From: Callipepla californica brunnescens
Lineage: Eukaryota; Chordata; Aves; Galliformes; Odontophoridae
DNA: 64,000 nt
Direction: 5' to 3'
Assembly (NCBI GenBank): GCA_023055505.1
Contig: JALIRH010000063.1
Span: 1,629,501-1,693,500, forward strand
Made by a program: the position numbers and the translations under genes. Positions within the stretch are counted from its first letter, which is position 1. Each line of letters starts with the position of its first letter. Positions 11,470 through 25,147 of this stretch are shown one piece after another. The notes under the pieces are model-generated. The model saw only the letters and a list, made by a program, of their open reading frames with translations. It searched no databases and had not been told where the DNA came from.

Positions 11470-12518
11470 CTGAGAGATGTCAGATAGCTCTGCACTGGCA
11501 GAGCACAGATGGTTGTCGTTGGCAGTGCAGAGTCCAGTTGGAGGCCTGTAACCAGCGGTGTCCCCAGGGGTCCATGCTGGGTCCAGGCTTGTTCAACATC
11601 TTCATCAATGACCTTGATGAGGGGATAGTGGCCACCCTCATCAAGTTTGCTGATGATATGAAGTAGAGAGGATTGGCTGACACTCCTGAAGGCTGTGCTG
11701 CCATTCAGCGAGACCTGGACAGGATGGAGAGCTGGGCAGTCAGAAACCAGATGAAATTTAACAAAAGCAAGTGTAGAGTCTTGCACCTAGGGAGGAATAA
11801 TTGCATGTACCAGTACAGGCCAGGGGATGAGCTGCTGGAGAGGAGCTCTGTAGAGAGGGACCTGGGTGTCCTGGTGGATAACAGGCAGGACATGAGCCAG
11901 CAGTGTGCCCTCGTGGCCAAGAGGGCCAATGGGATCCTGGGGTGCATTAAAAAGAGCGTGGCCAGCAGGTCGAGGGAGGTGATGCTCCCCCTCTACTCTG
12001 CCCTGGTGCGGCCTTATCTGGAGTACTGTGTCCAGTTCTGAGCTCCCCACTATAAAAAAGACAGGGATCTCTTGGAAAGAGTGCAGCGCAGGGCCACAAA
12101 GATGGTGAAGGGCCTGGAGGATCTCCCCTATGAAGAAAGGCAAAGTGAACTGGGTCTGTTTAGCCTTGAGAAAAGAAGACTGAGAGGGGATCTGATCCAG
12201 GTTGAGAAATATTTGAGGTGTGGGGGACAAACTAGTGAGGCCAGACTCATTTCAGCAGTGTGTGGAGACAGGACAAGGGGAAACGGACAGAAACTGCAGC
12301 ACAGGAGGTTCCGCACACAAGAACTTCTTTATGGTGAGGGTGACAGAGCACTGGCACAGGCTGCCCAGGGGGATTGTGGGGTCTCCTTCTCTGGAGATAT
12401 TCAAGACCCGCCTGGATGCCTACCTGTGTGACCTGGTGTAGGGAACTGCTTTGGCAGGGGGGTTGGACTCGATGATCTCTTGAGGTCCCTTCCAACCCCT
12501 ATGATTCTATGATATAAG
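11470..12518 (+). mobile_element. CR1 LINE, 5'-truncated, sense orientation
   Basis: About 1 kb of the 3' part of CR1 in sense orientation. It starts inside the reverse transcriptase: GTGCAGAGTCCAGTTGGAGG is followed by [22 protein letters not shown] coding, with a stop after the catalytic-motif region. Next comes the C-terminal part ([45 protein letters not shown]), then the 3' UTR ending GGTCCCTTCCAACCCCTATGATTCTATGATAT. Stops and frameshifts break the ORF (11,673-12,041 and 12,072-12,431 are pieces), so it is inactive. It is close in sequence to the copy at 18.7-20.4 kb, which suggests the same subfamily. Confidence 0.95.
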
Positions 12519-12861
12519 GCAGTGCAATCTGAAAAGAGGCCCACAAGCTGCCTGTCTCCATTCTGGCAATGCTCATCTGTCCTGGAATCAATTGAAGAGT
12601 CAAGTATTTTATCTCCAACTGAAACATCTGTGTAAGTCACCTGCAAAGTTCTGTCGTGTCACCATTTGCTTACAAGAAGCTGGACTACAACTACAGGCAC
12701 ACTTTATGATAAGAAATACCTATAGAAAAAGGAAAAAAGGAAGAAAGAGGAACAGAGAAAAAAGAACAGACAAGGAAGAAAGGACAGAAGAACACAGAAA
12801 CATACAAATAAGAACAACAGAAGAATCACCCTTTGTTTTCTATGGAAAACAAAGCCAGTAT

Positions 12862-13672
<811 letters not shown>

Positions 13673-14554
13673 TCAAAAAAGAAAGTAATGAGTTAAAGAA
13701 TGGACAGATCCATGCTGGAGTATTTAGATTCCCATGCAAACATCCCAGATTCAGGCTCAGACTTGCATCTAGCTGAAAGCACGTGGTAGCAGGCCTCAGT
13801 GCTCAAGTGCCCATTTCCAGGCCCTATATCACCGGGAAACAAAACAGTTTTGAGTTCAAGTTAGAATGACATCCAAGTTTTCAGCTAGGCTATTGCAATT
13901 CTATCATTTACTGAAATATCACAAACATATCAAACAAGGCATCCTGCAAGCAGTTTTTAAAGTAGTGCTTCTAAAATCAAGGTCTGAATGTTTCTGAATG
14001 GAAACAGCACTTTGAAATCTTTTGTTCCTCCCATCATCAGAATCAGAACTCAGTTCATGAGAAAAGCAAGCTTGATCCCAAAAATGCTTACTATTGACAG
14101 TATATTTGGTTCTCACAAATCGATGAAGGAAATGCAGCAGACAGCCCTCTGATGGGCTTGAGGACCTACACCTAGGGACACACAAACAAGTTTAACTTCA
14201 AAAAAGCAACTGCAGTGGGTGACATGCATGGCTCTCCTTTATTGTACACAGAAGTACCTCATACTGACATATTTCAAACTTAATTGCACATGGTCCAAAA
14301 AAGACACAGACACAATGCAAACTGAACCTCTTGAATTCCAATGTGATTGCAATCTCGTTTAATTAAATCACTGCACACTAGGCTGTTTCATGCATGCTAG
14401 AATTATAACAGCCAGCTGCCAAAAGGCAGACATTTTGCTGCTGTCCTCTTATTCTTTTCTCCACCTATCCTGCATCTCTCTCAAGCACAGAAACCCTTCA
14501 TTAAGCTTATGTAATTCAAAAAAGAGAAAGAAAAACGACCGTGTTTGGAATTGT

Positions 14555-14800
14555 TTGGAAGAGGCCTACAAAGACTATCAAGTCTAACTGTCTGACAGCT
14601 TCAGGGCTAAGCACAAGCTGATGCACACTGAGGACACTGTCCAAATGCCTCTTGAACACTGATGGGCCTGGTGGCATCCACCATCAGAAAGCCTGTTTCC
14701 GTGTTCATCCACACACAAGAGAAATTTTTCCCAGTATCCAGTTGGAACCTTCTCTGGTGCAGCACTGCCATTCTTGCAGTTCTCCTTTCACTTCATTTTA
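14555..14800 (-). mobile_element. Old, diverged CR1-like 3' fragment
   Basis: The + strand retains the antisense CR1 layout: GTTTGGAAGAGGCCTACAAAG, ATCAAGTCTAACTGTC, CCAAATGCCTCTTGAACACTG, then GAGAAATTTTTCCCAGTATCC and AACCTTCTCTGGTGCA. Many substitutions set it apart from the younger copies nearby. The boundaries are approximate. Confidence 0.65.
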
Positions 14801-17800
14801 ACATTAGTTACGTTCTACTCAACTATCCATATCAAATATCCACATCAGAATTCAGCCCGACACAAAATACATAATCTCACCTTCACTCGTGGAAGTTCTG
14901 CACACAAAGTACTTGCATACATAGAAATGGCTCTGCTCAGACTTTCTGGCTGCTCCCGAGTAGTCAAATGAAACTGATTTTATAGATGCTTGATAACAGA
15001 TGACTCAGGAGAAGTGTGGGGTGGTTCTGGTTGTTTTTTCCCTCTACAGAAAACATAAGGTATTCTCACCAATTGCTTTTAACTCCCTCTACCCAGTGCA
15101 AAGAAACACAGTCCTCTATAAACAAGTCAGAACAGAAACCTTGGTCAAGCACTCCAGATTGCTGGTAAGCCCTGCTTTCTAAAGAAACCTATGAAATTGC
15201 TCATAAAAAGGAACTTGAAACTGAATATATCCCTTTCCAGCATGAACAACATTAAAACACCAATACATGTACATGATATCATTATATTTAAAAAATAAAA
15301 ATAAGAGTTGAATGATTTTTTTCAGAGCTCCTAGGGAACATCAACACAACTGTCAACATATTTCCTCAGGTTACCTAGAACAGCACTGACAACGCTGTAC
15401 TTATTACAAGCATAAATGAAGTGCAAACTAGGAGTGCTGTTATAGTTCCAGTACAAAGCAATTGCTTTGTAATTGTGCACTTGCACGCTTTCAGCTTCAC
15501 AACCAGATGAAACTTTGTGTTTCATATTATTATATGACTAAGACAAGCAATTTCTTCCTGGTCTTTTAGAAAACAGAATGAAAAACTCTAATTTATTGAT
15601 ACTAAAAAAATGCAAAACAAGTTCACAAAAAACAAGATGCAAAAAAACCCAAGCTTCTCACTCCTTGAGATAACATAGCAAACAAAATGAAACCTTACAA
15701 AGAGAATACAGATTTTAGTCAGAATTGAGTTGTGAGAGCTCAAGAAAATATCTTCCATGTCTTTCTGCTTATGCAGAAGCTGTAATTTTTTATTTATTTT
15801 TTGTCAGTAAGAAGACACACAAGAGGGCATGCCAAGTTCAGGGCTCCCAAATGCAACATTTACCAGATTATCCTCACAATGCCAGCTCAGCTGGGAACCT
15901 CACTTCAACTACCTATGAGCAACTTTGTTAAGGGATTTGCTTCCAGTCCTACAATAAGCTGGCCACAACACGGGGGGTGAACAAGTCAAGTTTTTAAATA
16001 ATTCTGCTTTATGAACAACCAACAACAACAAAAAAATTGTTCTCCTGCTGAGGGAGGAGATACAAAATCATTAAGGTAGGGACTACAAAAAGTTTCTGAA
16101 GACCCTGTATAGGTTCAGAACCACTCCAGAACAACCTTTTCCCTCCTGAAACTTGCAAGCAAGAAAATACGAATTTAAGTAGACGAGATCAGTTTCTCTC
16201 TTTCACACCTATCTGAAAACAAAGTTTGGATAAACATGAGAACTGTTGCCACCTCCTCCTCCAAATGACTTCTGTCACTGGCATGATGTTCTGTATAACC
16301 AGCTAATAAAAGCTTCCCTACAGTTTTAAATCTGAAGGTAAAATATATCCTTTCCTACCATCAATAGCAAATAAATGTTAAATAAATGTCTCCAGACCCA
16401 TTTCTGAAACTTCTGCAGCCAACAAGAGAGTAAATATTAAAAGAAAACACAATAAAACAATAAAAAATAAACTTAAAAAAAAAACTTGGTCCTTTGCTGT
16501 ATTTACAGCATGAGAAAAACAGTAATGATGAATCATTATTTCATAACAGATTGGAAAAGAAAATCTATGGTGCTCTATAACACAAAGCCTAATAAAAAAA
16601 TGCTATACACACTCATAGATGTTGAGGGTCATAAAATAATGACAAGATGCACAAAAATAATTAGCTTGCAAAAACCAAATTGATCCCAGAGCAAACAAGT
16701 GTGCACATTTTAAGTGTGCATACTTGAAGTGGTGTTACTTTTAAACACGCATAAGGGTCAGGTCAAAAACAACCAGAAGAAAGAGTGTCATGGTCCTTGA
16801 TTTTTTGTTACCAATATTGCACATCGTAACATCATGTAGTGCACTGGAAGTTAAAGAGTTAACCATGGATCACTGATAGTCCTGGGTACCCCTGTCTCAG
16901 AATAGAAGAACTATGGACCTCAGAGGACTTGGCGTTAATTTGCATTTTTCCATTTTCTGCTCAGAGGGAAAGATAAAACAGTTGGCAAGTCACAAAATCC
17001 CTCTCTTTTCCCTTTCTGTTCAACCCAGCAGTGTGTTTGCTCCCTGCCATCTCACCTTCAGCATTTAAGTGTAAAGCCTTTGGCTTTCAGATGCTCACTC
17101 TCTCATTTAATTGGATTTATTAGCTTCAATTTCAAATATACTGTATTATATTGTATTATTTCTCATTCCAATATCTTCTTTTGTAAACTAGCTTTCCTCC
17201 TCTGATCACTGTCGCTGTTTTGTTTTTAGGCCCAACTCCCCGCCCTTTCCATTTTCCCCTTCCCCTTTCCTGAGGCATGCGTTCATGTGTCCCCCCTCAA
17301 TTAGTCACTGAAGCAGGCTGAACCAGTCCGTAAACCACTGACAATGGGTGTGATCCCATCAGCACTTTCCAAGTGTGGAAGAGCAGGGCCATATGTCACA
17401 ATCCAGTAGGGACACATGCATCAAAAAGCAACTCTACATCCTCTTGAACTGCAGAACTGCAACCCCCACAGATTAATTTTTGGATGAGATGAAAAATATT
17501 GAGTTGCATCAATGGCCCAGACTCGGGACATACACCAGAATTTATTCAGGAAATATCTGCAGGACAGGCCCCAGAATTTGTAACAAGAGAAACCATCTCC
17601 AGACACCTCTGTAAAGCAGCTCTGCTGCAGATAAGCTTTTCATCTCAAATTCTGCTGCTGTCAACCTTCACTTATTTTTATACAGTTACGTCCTCAAGGA
17701 ATGAATCAATATTTAGCCACTTCATAAAAATTAAATATTCTGCATCCTTAATATTCTATCAGGTTTTTAGTGGCAACATCAAACACTGCCCTTTGCTACA

Positions 17801-18675
17801 AGCACAAGCAGGAGTTTGGTTTATTTATTATTCGGCAAGATCAATGTAGAACTACTATTCCCACCAAACACTCCCTTGCCACAATGAAGTTGTAAAACAG
17901 AAGCATTCTGACATTCTGAAGTCGCATGACTCAACAGCTCTGCCATGACATTATACAGCCGTCCACTACACGGAACTCTCCCTCTGTGGTTCAGTGTAAC
18001 TGTGTCGTGCCTGGAGCAGGTGACTCCAGTCTTCCATCCCACCCTCCTCCTGTGCAAACACACACAAGCTATAGTTTAATTACTGATATTTGCTTTCATT
18101 TTAAAGGTTTACTGGGAGTTATCTCACATGTTACCTTGTTTCAACGATACTAAGCTCAGCTTTTGATAACAGCAGTTGCTGTACCAATAAAAATAAATCC
18201 AACTAAGCAATTATCAAAACAGAATTATGGTCTAATTAGTACTTGCCAGAGTAAAGACAAACAGAAGGATGAAGAGGTACAGCCTGTAAGAGCATGAAAA
18301 CCAGTGAACAACATTATTAAGTATCCATATGACATGGAAAAATACCCAACAGAAAAGGGCCAACACACGAGAATTAAACATTAGGGGGTACTGGCTGCTG
18401 AGTGTGAGCCGACCATTTGCAGTGGTCAAACTACAGTTTAAAATCACAGCAGCGTATGATGACACCAGGAATCAGGTACTCCCATATCCTCACCCCAGGT
18501 TGCAGTAGGGCACATTTTCTCTTTCTGCAAACAAAGCCTTGTTCCAGTCACACTGTGGGACTGATTCATGTTATTGTTTGCTCAGTCTGACAGTATGGCT
18601 AAAGCATTTTAAATAGATCAAAAAATACTAATAGCCTTGCGGTCTGCATTTTTCACCAATAGAAGAAATTCTAGT
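14801..18675. other. A-rich non-coding stretch, no gene recognised
   Basis: Low-GC, A-rich + strand with runs such as the A-rich tract at 16,440-16,490. No repeat family or gene is recognised apart from the candidate exon at 14,881. A minus-strand segment at about 15,073-15,118 also has a good acceptor (GACTTGTTTATAG) and donor (TTG|GTGAGAAT), but its phase does not join its neighbour. Confidence 0.4.
14881..14973 (-). other. Candidate 93-nt exon of an unidentified leftward gene
   Basis: Minus strand: acceptor ATCTATAAAATCAG and donor AAG|GTGAGATT bracket 93 nt. The phase-0 frame reads FHLTTREQPESLSRAISMYA and goes on to end CAELPRVK. A second frame (SFDYSGAARK...) is also open, so the reading frame is ambiguous. 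The donor is strong. The family is not recognised. Confidence 0.2.
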
Positions 18676-20402
18676 TCATAGAATCACAGGGGTTGGAAGG
18701 GATCTCAAGAGATCATCGAGTCCAACCCCCCTGCCAAAGCAGTTCCCTACACCAGGTCACACAGGTAGGCGTCCAGGCGGGTCTTGAATATCTCCAGAGA
18801 AGGAGAATCCACAGCCCCCCTGGGCAGCCTGTGCCAGTGCTCCAACACCCTCACTGTATAGAAGTTCTTGTGCACATTCGTGCGGAACCTCCTGTGCTGC
18901 AGTTTCCGGCCGTTCCCCCTTGTCCTGTCTCCACACACTGCTGAAAAGTGTCTGGCCTTGCCACTTTGTCCCCCAAACCTCAGATATTTCTCAACCTGGA
19001 TCAGGTCCCCTCTCAGTCTTCTTTTCTCAAGGCTAAACAGACCCAGTTCACTTTGCCTTTCTTCATAGGGGAGATCCTCCAGGCCCTTCACCATCTTTGT
19101 GGCCCTGCGCTGCACTCTTTCCAAGAGATCCCTGTCTTTTTTATAGTGGGGAGCCCAGAACTGGTCACAGTACTCCAGATAAGGCCGCACCAGGGCAGAA
19201 TAGAGGGGGAGGATCACCTCCCTTGACCTGCTGGCCACGCTCTTTTTAATGCATCCCAGAATGCCATTGGCCCTCTTGGCCACAAGAGCACACTGCTGGC
19301 TCATGTCCAGCCTGTCATCCACCAGGACACCCAGGTCCCTCTCTACAGAGCTCCTCTCCAGCAGCTCATCCCCAGCCTGTACTGATGCATGCAATTATTC
19401 CTCCCTAGGTACAAGACTCTACACTTGCTTTTGTTAAATTTCATCTGGTTTCTGACTGCCCAGCTCTTCCATCCTGTCCAGGTCTCGCTGAATGGCAGCA
19501 CAGCCTTCAGGCGTGTCAGCCAATCCTCTCTACTTCATATCATCAGCAAACTTGCTGAACGTGGCCACTATTCCCTCATCAAGGTTATTGATGAAGATGT
19601 TGAACAAGCCTGGACCCAGCACCGACCCCTGGGGGACACCGCTGGTTACAGGCCTCCAACTGGACTCTGCACCGCCAACGACAACCATCTGTGCTCTACC
19701 AGTCAGCCAGTTCTCAACCCACTTCACTGTCCACTCATCTATCCCACACTCCCTTAGCTTTGTTATAAGGATGTCACGGGGGACAGTATCGAATGCCTTG
19801 CTGAAATCAAAGTAGACTACATCCACTGCCCTCCCCACATCCACCCAGCCAGTGACAACATCACAGAAGGCCACCAGGTTGGTCGAGCATGACCTCCCCT
19901 TGGTGAACCCATGCTGGCTACTCCTGAAAACCTCCTTTTCTTCCAATTGTCTGGAGGCAGCATCCAGCACAAGCTGTTCCATCACCTTTCCAGGGACAGA
20001 GGTGAGGTTGACTGGCCTATAATTACCCGGATATTCCTTCTTGCCATTTTTGAAGACCAAAGTGACATTGGCTATCCTCCAGTCATCAGGCACGTCCCCC
20101 ATTCTCCAAGACCTCTCAAAGACGATAGAGAGCAGTTCAGCAATCACCTCTGCCAGCTCCCTCAGCACCCATGGATGCGCCCCATTGGGTCCCATGGATT
20201 TCTGAACATTAGCATTGCCTAGGCACTCACGGACCACCTCTTCTCTGACTAAAGGAAAGTCTCCCTTTCCTCAGACCCTCTCATTAACCTCCAGGGTCTG
20301 GGATTCCTGAGGGAGAGCTTTTTCACTAAAGACAGAAGCAAAGAAGGCGTTCAGTATCTCCACCTTCTCAGCATCCCCTGTTACCAGAACATCCCCCTAT
20401 AA
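18676..20402 (-). mobile_element. CR1 LINE, longest copy, reverse transcriptase remnant
   Basis: Antisense CR1 of about 1.7 kb, the longest in the window. It starts with the 3' end (AGAATCACAGGGGTTGGAAGG) and continues into ORF2. Two minus-strand frames carry the coding remnants. The frame at 19,530-20,237 has reverse transcriptase motifs: [51 protein letters not shown] and the FADDMK catalytic box. The frame at 18,747-19,394 has the C-terminal region. The frame is broken between them, and the endonuclease and 5' UTR are missing, so this copy cannot move by itself. The two aspartates of the FADD box are intact. Confidence 0.96.
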
Positions 20403-20670
20403 GTTAATAACTTATATCCAACAATAATCTGAAAATAAAACATCCTGGAGGTGGCAAGCTCCGGCTCTTACCTCTGTGCCTTGCCTGCCCTGCTCATTTG
20501 CTGAAAGAAGAACCGGGAGAGGACTTCTTTCCCTTCCTACTCCCAAACTGTTAAGATGGGGGGAAAACATGACACAAGCAGAGAACAAGAATTTCACTCA
20601 AGAAAATATCTGTAAATGACAAAGTGTTAAAATCAAAATGAAAAGTATGTGCACTATTTTAATATCTTAC

Positions 20671-20784
20671 CATTTCATCAGATACCATCATTTGCCAGAA
20701 CTTCCTGAACGTTGGAACTCTGGATATATGACACTCTTGAAACACCATGTTTGAAGCAAAAGCCATCTCCAGCTTGTTGTAGTC
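20671..20784 (-). other. Candidate 114-nt exon of an unidentified leftward gene
   Basis: Minus strand: acceptor ending GTTACCATAG (weak pyrimidine tract) and donor ATG|GTAAGATA. A full-length frame of 38 codons, phase 0 to 0, starts DYNKLEMAFASNMVFQECH and ends in FWQMMVSDEM. It is one of the longest open segments between plausible splice sites in the left half. I could not place it in a family. A chance open frame remains possible. Confidence 0.25.
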
Positions 20785-21920
20785 CTATGGTAACTCTGTA
20801 GCAATTGCTGAGATTTAATTTCTTTCAAGTTTGCAGCAAAAGCAAAAGGTAATACCATATGAAATCATGTGATAACCTAAGTTGATTGACTTGATGGTCA
20901 TTGGTTAATGGTCCAGCTTTAACTTTAGCTGCAAGCCACAAAGGTACCTGGGGAAAGGGGAGAATTGAACAAAAGCCAACCATCACTCCCTTCCGCCCAA
21001 GCTGGTAGAAGTAAGAAATCTCTATTTGTGATGTCTCTTATGCGCACAAACAGGATTTTAATTTCCTGAAGCTCATGCAAGCACCAAAAATCAATCTGAA
21101 TTGTTCAAAAGAGCTTGAAAACAAACCACAAGAAAACCATGCTTGCATTACTCCACTTTGTAACTCTTTGTCCAATTTTCACAGCAATTTAAAATCAAGT
21201 AGGAATAAGATTGTGGTCAGCAAGAAAATTACACCAGCACATACACTTCCTTGCTCTATCATCATATTCACTTTGCAAAGTAAACCTATCACAAGGGAAA
21301 GCAGAACCACCTAGCTTCTCCAGAATCAACACTGATAGCCAGAGCACTGAAACTGAACATTAAGGGGATGTGTACAAAGTCATTCTTAACATAAATTCTT
21401 CTGAAATAAGAGATTTAACTAAGTCACTATGACAGCCTCACACATTCAAAATGCAGTCATCAGCCTGCTATCCTCAGCAAAACAAGGCAGGAGGAATAAA
21501 ATCTTAAGAGATTCCGTGTTTCCTTTTATTTTCAGCCTAAATTTTCTTTTTTTGGGGGGAAAATGCAGATCACATTTACAAATCTTCTATAAAAGTGCAT
21601 GAATATTTTATTTAAGAGGGGAAAAGTGCTCAAGGTTGTCACATAGCTGATATCTCAAGACATAGGCCTTAAAAAAAAAACAACCATGATGCTCTCTAGG
21701 CAGGAATTTCAAACTGTCAGGGAAGTATTTTCTTGCCTCATTTGTTAGTGAGTCACATAAAAAAAGTTTTTTCAGATAAGTAAAACTGCAGAGCAGTTGG
21801 GACATAAAGTGTATCTCAGTTTTAATCTCAAATTTTTAAGACAATCATCTGATAACCAAACTCACTCTTGCAGTAAGTTGCGTATACAAATATGTAGAAA
21901 TCTGTGTGCTTTCCTCTTAC

Positions 21921-21973
21921 ATCAGAATCCCCCAGAACCTGGGGCATAAGTTCTCTAGCTTACACCTCTCACG
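21921..21973 (-). other. Candidate 53-nt exon of an unidentified leftward gene
   Basis: Minus strand: acceptor GTTTTTTCCTGAAG and donor GAT|GTAAGAGG are both good. One frame of three is open (RERCKLENLCPRFWGIL), phase 0 to 2. It starts next to a CpG in otherwise CpG-poor DNA. The family is not recognised. Confidence 0.18.
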
Positions 21974-23452
21974 CTTCAGGAAAAAACAAAATAAATCCAT
22001 TATTTAATTTAAACTACAGTAAGGACAGAATTATGCATCTACGAGTTCTAAAAACATAATAAATTTAAACAAAAAGATTCTAGCACCTCCTACATGTAGC
22101 AACCTAACCACAGTGTCTAACTACACCCAGGTGCAGCTCTGCGCAGGCACAGCAGCAAACCATTACAAAGTAGGAAAGCCCAACCCAGCTTCACATCACA
22201 TTAAACGGCATGCTGACTAACAGAAAGATGAACTCCTTCCTCCATCACTACAAAAGCTAAAGTAATCTGTAGAAATTCATTTATGCTGCTATCAAAACAA
22301 TCTCTATAGCCTTCCTTTTCTGAAGTCTTGTAACTAACCACTGTTTCAATAGGGCATCAGTCCAAATGTACATGGCAGCCAGATCTTCACACTATCAAAT
22401 TCGGTGCCGTTTTTTATCAGTTGATCCACAAAATGCTCACGTTCTTGAGGAAAATAAAATAAATACATAAATAAATAACAATGAAAAACTGGAGGAAATG
22501 CACTATACCGAAAACAAGTCTTTGACCACAACCTTAAGAAAAAAAGCTGAATAAATGACGATGCATAATGATCAAAACATTTCAGTGACATGTAGGCAGC
22601 AGACCACAGACTGGTGCAAAGTAACGGGTGGAAACCCCCATCAGTTTTAGATCACCAGACTCCTTTTTTCACACCCCACCACTATCAGAAAAGAGGAAAT
22701 GAGCAGGCATTTGGTGGTTATGCTCGGGAAAGAGAGACAAAGTGAAGTCCTTTTAAAAGCGTGGCTCTATAAAAAAAGAAGTTGGCAACGACTGCCATGA
22801 TTGTTTTCTGTTCTTCCTGTCACAGAAACTGAAATGATACTTTGGCTTAAATAACCATCTTTGGATCAATCAGCTATCTGCCATCAGAATTACAACCAGG
22901 TACTGTAGTATAGTGGTTCAGCTTACAAAAGGTGATCACATGCTTTTTGAAAATTGTTTTGTACTAATCTGACTGAAACCTCAAGGGACCTGGTTCTTAC
23001 TCTCTGCTATCTGACTTAGGCTTTGCTGCAGAAATTTTAATTTCTCACTTTCCTTTTTAATATATGCTCATGAAATTGCTCATTCACATCATAACCGAAC
23101 TCCATCACACCACATGCCAAAAATGAAGCAGCTTCAGGCAGAGCAGGTTTCCTGAATGGAAGAATTTATAAGAAGCCAGCAGCAGGAGGCCCCGCTTTGG
23201 TAGCACATCTTCTCCACACACTGCTCTGTACTGAAGCAGTGCCACACTATAGGCTCGGGAGGTACGGTGCTGCGTACCACTCAAGAGACAAAACATAAAG
23301 AAGAAGAATTTAAAGTGGCATTTAAATCTGTACAGGACGATTTAAAATACCTCCAGGCACGTTTCAGAACAATAGAAGACAGTAATATTCTTCTCCACTG
23401 TGATGTACCTTCCCTGAAATCTCAATGAAATGCAGCACGTCTTAATATTCAC

Positions 23453-23567
23453 CTAGAAGCTGACACAGAACACTGCCGAGCGTTTTCATCCCCTCCTCAA
23501 TTCCACTGGATGCAAAATACATTGATAAAGCCACCTCCGTTGCATTCTGGATGAAGGAACCACTGTT
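23453..23567 (-). other. Candidate 115-nt exon of an unidentified leftward gene
   Basis: Minus strand: acceptor TTGGTATTACTTCTAG and donor TAG|GTGAATAT. Only one frame is open over the full 115 nt: NSGSFIQNATEVALSMYFAS, then GIEEGMKTLGSVLCQLL. It keeps three CpGs in CpG-poor surroundings, as coding DNA often does. If not spliced, the frame stops nine bases later (LLGEY stop), so a terminal exon is the alternative. The GIEEGMKTLGSVL part loosely recalls the C-terminal helix of PLP-dependent aminotransferases, but this is impression, not proof. Confidence 0.28.
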
Positions 23568-24817
23568 CTAGAAGTAATACCAAGAATGTTACCAAAAATT
23601 CTTCACTGTTGAGTTTTAAAAGCAAAATTACAGAAAACAATCAGTCAGTGAGAAAGTCTCTCAATACCATGAAACGTCTCAAGTTTCTAAAGCCATATAT
23701 CTCCTAGTTGAGAATATTCTCCATTTCCTACAAGCCAAACTTTTAATTAGGACTGAATAAAGATGTAAAGTTGAACCCACTGACAGACTAAATAAGGCAG
23801 AAGAGGCAAACCTCTTTAGGCCTTAGAAAGTTTTCACAGTCCAGAACAGGAAGGACTACCTGTATCAGAAAGACTTCGGCTAAATGACACCCTAAACAAT
23901 TGAAATATTACAGTCATTAACAAATGGCTTGCTGCAACATTAAGAATGTGGCATTCAATGAAAGTGAGGTCTGGCAAAATAGAAAATGTAAGCATTAAAC
24001 AAGGAAAATCACTCTACTGGAATTAGTTTCTGCTCTTTCCCTCTCATTCAAAGCTGTTTTAGTTTTGCTCTTATAAACTCAACATTCGTGAGTTGCTCAT
24101 GCATGTCAAGTTCCTCAAATTTCAGAAGCAATACGCGTAATTTTAAAATTGCTGTCCTTGTGCATGCTTTGTTACAGCATCAGCATTAATTTAATGACGT
24201 TCTGTGCCAAAGCGTGTAAACATTATTCACGTTTTCAGGCTAAAAACAAAATACGAATAAAAACCCAACCTCTGAAATAGGTTTAAGAAATGTACAAAGT
24301 AACGTATAGTTCAACTGCAGCAAAAGTAAAAAGGAAGTGACTCCTCTGTTGCATTGCTTTCACCCAGAGTATCATCTACTGAACTCTCAGCTGGTGGCAT
24401 CTTCCTTTTAAAGTAAGGCACTTTAAACTCTGTATATATTAAATAAATACATCAAGAAGGCTGATTTATAAACTCATTATAGCCATTCAGATTTGATGCC
24501 AGAAAACTGAGGAACTCCCACGTCACCTTGTGCATATGAAGTGAAACCTTCAGGGAAGAAGCTGGACAGCACTCAGGTGAGACGCAGCTTTCCAGAGATG
24601 ACTGCAGCCTTCTGACAGCTGGTCACAGCCCTCCGAAGCACTCTGGCACCTGCCTAGAAAACACCCGCCATTACTACCACATCACAAAAAAGTTGGGAGT
24701 TTCATCACTGCATACTGCTTCATCAGAATGACATCACTTAAGATGAATATGCAAGTGTAATCACACTTAAGTTAGTAATAAGTTTACCAGTATGAGTTAG
24801 AAAATGATGACAAAAAG

Positions 24818-25053
24818 CCTGCTTTGGGCAGAGGAGGTTCAGGCTGCATATCAGGAAAAGGTCCTGAACCAGAGGGCACAAACAGGCTTCGCTGGGGTCA
24901 TGGCAGTGAGCTGTCGGAGTTCAAGAATCATTTGTACAACACACTCAGACACACGGCCTGATTTTTGGAGCATCCTGTGTGAAGCCAGGAGCTGGAGCCC
25001 ACAATCCACATGGGTCCCTTCCAACTCAGGGTACCCTGTGATTCTGTGTTCCC
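24818..25053 (+). mobile_element. CR1-like LINE 3' end, sense orientation
   Basis: Contains GAGGTTCAGGCTGCATATCAGG, CAGGCTTCGCTGGGGTCATGG, GTTCAAGAATCATTTGTACAAC, and then GGGTCCCTTCCAACTCAGG and CTGTGATTCTGTG, the normal order of an avian CR1 3' UTR. It lies about 50 bp upstream of the (CA)n run that borders the CpG island, so it sits in the proximal upstream region of PRKCD. Confidence 0.85.
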
Positions 25054-25102
25054 TCTTAATTGTGCTCCACGTGTTCCTGTGCCACAACCCAACCCTAAAC
25101 CC

Positions 25103-25105
<3 letters not shown>

Positions 25106-25147
<42 letters not shown>

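Larger units (their letters stand above)
20403..24815. other. A-rich non-coding stretch upstream of PRKCD
   Basis: No repeat family was recognised. The + strand is A-rich. The strongest candidate minus-strand exons of the window lie here (20,671-20,784, 21,921-21,973, 23,453-23,567). A further minus-strand segment below 22,443 follows a very good acceptor (TTTATTTTATTTTCCTCAAG) and has several CpGs, but its only open frame meets a stop before a convincing donor. A GC-richer patch at 24,500-24,680 is unexplained. Confidence 0.4.

Noticed and set aside
23351..23417. Minus-strand segment with a good acceptor (GAGATTTCAG) reading YITVEKNITVFYCSETCLE
   Set aside because: Its phase does not follow from the candidate at 23,453-23,567: the joined frame meets a stop. 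Kept out of the feature list.
24500..24680. GC-richer segment with acceptor TGTTTTCTAG on the minus strand
   Set aside because: Two frames are partly open but both stop before a good donor; no family recognised.
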